Assembly: GCF_004762035.2 (NCBI RefSeq)
Contig: NZ_SIJK02000019.1
Coordinates: forward strand, 10,612-74,611
Reading direction: 5' to 3'
From: Candidatus Chloroploca mongolica
GTDB lineage: Bacteria > Chloroflexota > Chloroflexia > Chloroflexales > Chloroflexaceae
Length of the DNA stretch: 64,000 bases
Position numbers and translations under genes: made by a program. The notes below the pieces were generated by a model, which ran no database searches, was not told the origin of the DNA, and saw nothing but the letters and a program-made list of their open reading frames with translations. Positions 61,304-64,000 of this stretch are shown here, in pieces (within the stretch, counting starts at the first letter, position 1; the number at the start of each line of letters is the position of its first letter).

Positions 61304-62101
61304 ATGATGCTGTTCCGTTGTTTGCTTGTGATGCTCGCCCTTGTGTTGGTGGCTGGCTGCGGTTCGCTGCCGGCCACTGCAGGCATGGCCGAGGTAGCCC
61401 TCCAACCAACCCTGCCGATGACTGCGGTGCCTCCAGTGGCAACAGAAGACACAGCAACGCCAGTACCTTCTCTGTCCCCCACCCCCGAACCGTCCCCCAC
61501 CCCTGAACCGACAGCAACGCCACAACCGTCCCCCACCCCCGAACCGTCCCCCACCCCCGAACCGTCCCCCACTCCCGAACCGTCCCCCACCCCTGAACCA
61601 ACGGCAACGCCACAACCGACGCCGCCCCCGCTTGCGGCCTCCGCCGGAGCCTCAACGACGCGTCCGGGACGGCTCGTCATTCCAGCGATCGGGCTTGATC
61701 GCGAACTCTTTCCGGTGGGTCTGGATCGAAATCGCGTACCCATCGTGCTTGACCACGAGATTGCCTGGTACCAGACCAGTGCAACACCCGGTCAGGGCGA
61801 GAATATCGTGCTCTGGGGGCATGTCTTGCGTTTCCGCGCAACGCCGCACATCCCGGCACCCTTCGCCCGCCTTCAAGAACTGAGCATCGGGTCACGGCTT
61901 ACGCTGTATGGGCGTGACGGCAGCGGTTATGACTATACGGTCACGCGCCAGGTCTGGGCACGCCCCGAAGAAGTCCAGTACATGCTGCCCCAGGGACGCG
62001 AGCTAGTCACGATGATTTCGTGCATCGGCGAGAAGGTGATTGTGGATGGCAACGTCGAAATGACGCACCGCTTGATCACCATTGCGGAACCGGTGCGGTA
62101 A
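61304..62101 (+). CDS. sortase-like lipoprotein with Pro-rich repeat linker
   Basis: The 265-aa protein has a lipoprotein signal (VLVAGC, Cys at about 24), a linker of [12 protein letters not shown] repeats (about 60-108), and a sortase fold. Catalytic residues fit: His173 (LWGHVL), Cys240 (TMISCIGE) and Arg256 (THRLITI). Sortases join LPxTG-like proteins to the envelope; a lipid-anchored sortase on a flexible Pro arm is unusual. It may instead act as a protein-crosslinking or housekeeping transpeptidase. Substrates are not seen in the window. Either of two ATGs (61304 or 61307) may be used. Confidence 0.86.
   Translation: MMLFRCLLVMLALVLVAGCGSLPATAGMAEVALQPTLPMTAVPPVATEDTATPVPSLSPTPEPSPTPEPTATPQPSPTPEPSPTPEPSPTPEPSPTPEPTATPQPTPPPLAASAGASTTRPGRLVIPAIGLDRELFPVGLDRNRVPIVLDHEIAWYQTSATPGQGENIVLWGHVLRFRATPHIPAPFARLQELSIGSRLTLYGRDGSGYDYTVTRQVWARPEEVQYMLPQGRELVTMISCIGEKVIVDGNVEMTHRLITIAEPVR
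61480..61610. repeat. tandem repeats encoding SPTPEP units
   Basis: Units of 18 bp (CCCGAACCGTCCCCCACC type) occur about six times with some changes. They encode the Pro-rich linker of the sortase-like lipoprotein and are likely to vary in number among strains. Confidence 0.8.
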
Positions 62102-62554
62102 GCCCAAGACAGAGATTGAATCTGCCCATACCTGATTATACTGGAACAGCTTGCTAAGAGATCGCATCGCCGTCGCTCCTTCACCGAACATCGCCGAGGT
62201 CGCTCGTTTCATCTTCGAGTATACAGCGTTCAGGCACAATTGTGTGGGCGGACAGACGCGCCTTCGCGCCTTTGCGTCACACAAAACCGCGCTGGGACAC
62301 ATCGCGTTTGCCGCCTTCTGCACCCTCTGGTATGATGATGCGACCCGTACCGCCGCCTTCGAGCGCCTTCGAGCCGGTCGGAACGCATCCTGGACATGAG
62401 CGCACAGGATTGGCAAGGCGCTCATAACCGAGGGCCTGCGCCGTGTCCGCGACCTGAGGCCGCGGCTGGTTCCTATGCAGAAGCAGCCGGGGTGTTGGAT
62501 CCCTCGCTGGGTTTCACCGGGTATGATTGATGTGTCTAAACCCTGGATCATCGC
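62102..62554. other. 453-bp intergenic stretch without a convincing gene
   Basis: It contains a short, degenerate version of the dispersed repeat (62245-62285, GACGCGCCTTCGCGCCTTTGCGTC). Short open frames exist on both strands, but they lack ribosome-binding sites and natural composition. No tRNA, promoter or terminator was recognised with confidence. Confidence 0.6.
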
Positions 62555-64000
62555 ATGGTAGACGATCAAAAAGGTCATTGCGGGCGGTTTTTGCGACTAC
62601 TCATTCTCCCTATCGTTTTGCTGCTCACCGCCTTTCAGCCCGTCGCCGCACGTGAAACTGGCGCCACCTTTGCCCCCGGTGCGCACCTCCGCTTTGAGCA
62701 TCTCACTATTGATGACGGCCTTTCGCAAAACGCCGGTCTTGCCCTGCTGCAAGACCGCCAGGGCTACCTGTGGATTGGTACGCAAGACGGCCTGAACCGC
62801 TACAATGGCTACACCCTCACCCACTTCAAACATGATCCCGATGACCCGGCTAGCCTCAGCCACAACAGCATCATCGCGCTCTACGAGGATCGCGACGGCT
62901 TGCTGTGGATTGGCACCTGGGGCGGTGGCCTGAACCGCTTTGACCCGGCTACACAACAATTCACCCGCTACGCGCCCGACCCCGCCAACCCCACTAGCCT
63001 CGGCCACCCCATTGTCACCGACATTCTCCAGGATGCGCAGGGTGTTTACTGGGTCGCCACCCTCGGCGGATTGGAACGCTTCGACCCGGTCAGCGGCATC
63101 TTTACCCACTTCCGCCACAACCCTGATGACCCCGCCAGCCTGTCCAGCGACGCGCTCTCGGTCATCTTGCCAACTGCCGATGGCAAACTGTGGATCGGTA
63201 CGGGCGCGTTCAACATCCCCGGCGCAGGGCTGAACCTGTTCGACCCGGCTACCGGCACAGCCCAACACCTGGAAAAAACCGGCGACTGCCTGGCCTCCCC
63301 CAACATCGCCGACCTCCTACTTGCCCCTGATGGTGGCGCGCTCTGGATTGCCTATGGCGGCTACGGTGTTGCGGGTGGCGGCCTTGACCATTATCACCCC
63401 CAAACCGCTGCTTGCGCTCACTTCGACAACAGCCAAACCTTTGGCACCCAGATTGCCGATAACAACTTCACCGACCTGGCCTTCGACCGTGACGGTACGC
63501 TTTGGGTAACCAGTTGGTCGGGCGGTCTCTGGCGCATGGCTCCCGATGGACAATTTACCGGCATTCATCACAACCCCGCCGACCCCGAAAGCCTTTCCAG
63601 CGACAACACCTTCACCGTTTGGCCCGACCGCTCTGGCGTCATCTGGGTTGGCACGCTCAGCGCCGGCATCAACAAACTCAACCTCGATACGCTGCAATTC
63701 CGCACCTACCGCCACGATGCCGCTAACCCCAAGAGCCTGCCCAGCAATCACATCAGCGCCCTTACCGAAACCAGCGACGGCATTATCTGGCTGGGCAGCA
63801 TCGAAAACGGCCTCGTGCGCTTCGACCCGACTAGCGGCGAATTTACCCCGTACCGTTCCGACCCAGCCAACCCAAACAGCATTTCTGGCGATATCGTGCT
63901 CACCCTCTACGCCGATTCCGATGATACGCTCTGGGTCGGCACCTTCGGCAGCGGCCTGAACCGCTTCGACCCTCAAACTGGCCTGTTCACCCGTTACCAG
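62555..64000 (+). CDS. two-component-regulator propeller sensor protein, N-terminal part (cut by window end)
   Basis: From the ATG at 62555, 482 codons are visible. A signal peptide (about residues 10-35, LRLLILPIVLLLTAF) is followed by Reg_prop blades, each about 45-50 residues, with phrases DGLSQNAGLALLQDRQG, LWIGTQDGLNRY, LWIGTWGGGLNRFDP and VIWVGTLSAGINKL. Such domains form a periplasmic beta-propeller that binds carbohydrate or protein. Proteins with this start usually go on to a histidine kinase or GGDEF output, but this part lies beyond the window. Confidence 0.9.
   Translation, partial: MVDDQKGHCGRFLRLLILPIVLLLTAFQPVAARETGATFAPGAHLRFEHLTIDDGLSQNAGLALLQDRQGYLWIGTQDGLNRYNGYTLTHFKHDPDDPASLSHNSIIALYEDRDGLLWIGTWGGGLNRFDPATQQFTRYAPDPANPTSLGHPIVTDILQDAQGVYWVATLGGLERFDPVSGIFTHFRHNPDDPASLSSDALSVILPTADGKLWIGTGAFNIPGAGLNLFDPATGTAQHLEKTGDCLASPNIADLLLAPDGGALWIAYGGYGVAGGGLDHYHPQTAACAHFDNSQTFGTQIADNNFTDLAFDRDGTLWVTSWSGGLWRMAPDGQFTGIHHNPADPESLSSDNTFTVWPDRSGVIWVGTLSAGINKLNLDTLQFRTYRHDAANPKSLPSNHISALTETSDGIIWLGSIENGLVRFDPTSGEFTPYRSDPANPNSISGDIVLTLYADSDDTLWVGTFGSGLNRFDPQTGLFTRYQ

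Noticed and set aside
62151-62399. 82-codon plus-strand frame
   Set aside because: No ribosome-binding site; it contains part of the degenerate dispersed repeat and has no recognisable protein pattern.

Overview
The window looks like chromosome from a member of the Chloroflexota, most likely the order Chloroflexales (filamentous, possibly phototrophic). This is inferred from the gene mix, not proven: menaquinone genes, a DnaD/DnaI-type helicase loader, kaiB-kaiC, a NiFe-hydrogenase maturation operon, c-di-AMP genes, a secreted subtilase, an expansin and several GAF/PAS sensor proteins. GC is high and coding is dense. No rRNA, tRNA, CRISPR array, prophage or complete insertion sequence was seen.

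Layout. 1-2063: an 18-bp tandem repeat and a periplasmic-sensor diguanylate cyclase. 2117-8603 (minus): menF-menD, an orphan cytosine-5 DNA methyltransferase and a PucR-type regulator. 8691-11548 (plus): a metal ABC transporter operon whose -10 lies inside a perfect inverted repeat. 11749-13484 (minus): two exported proteins sharing an almost identical 410-bp segment. 13573-25681 (plus): dnaD, a DnaI/DnaC-like ATPase, argF, a giant TPR protein, cdaA-cdaR, an FprA-type ferredoxin reductase, a glycosyltransferase and an unknown protein. 25830-26315: a DUF4332 protein. 26413-32805 (minus): protease-hypA-hypB-hypF-hypC-hypD-hypE with no hydrogenase subunits in view. 33049-38824 (minus): a four-gene Kai cluster. 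38935-43175 (minus): potABCD. 43472-47854 (plus): deoC, sucD, an orphan histidine kinase and a Crp/Fnr regulator. 47841-51476 (minus): mfd. 51643-54408: a secreted subtilase. 54732-55233: a decayed ATPase/nuclease gene. 55308-57455 (minus): expansin, sfsA and a small membrane protein. 57661-62101 (plus): a multi-GAF hybrid-free histidine kinase and a sortase-like lipoprotein. 62555-end: the first part of a two-component-regulator propeller sensor.

The most interesting system is the Kai cluster. It reads PAS-PAS-(four-helix domain), kaiB, kaiC, then PAS-PAS-GAF-GGDEF-EAL. KaiC keeps the three phosphorylation residues of the cyanobacterial protein. The first gene ends in a domain whose last helices align, residue for residue at the key positions, with the KaiA C-terminal domain as I remember it (KaiA/RsbU fold). 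The last gene carries the same tandem PAS arrangement but ends in c-di-GMP synthesis and hydrolysis domains. I infer a three-component oscillator or timer with a KaiA-like input protein and a c-di-GMP output.

The intergenic space is also patterned. Promoters are mostly extended -10 (TGnTAtaaT) with weak -35 boxes. Several intergenic regions hold long perfect hairpins. A 105-nt repeat family built on CGCAAAGG units recurs at five or six sites.
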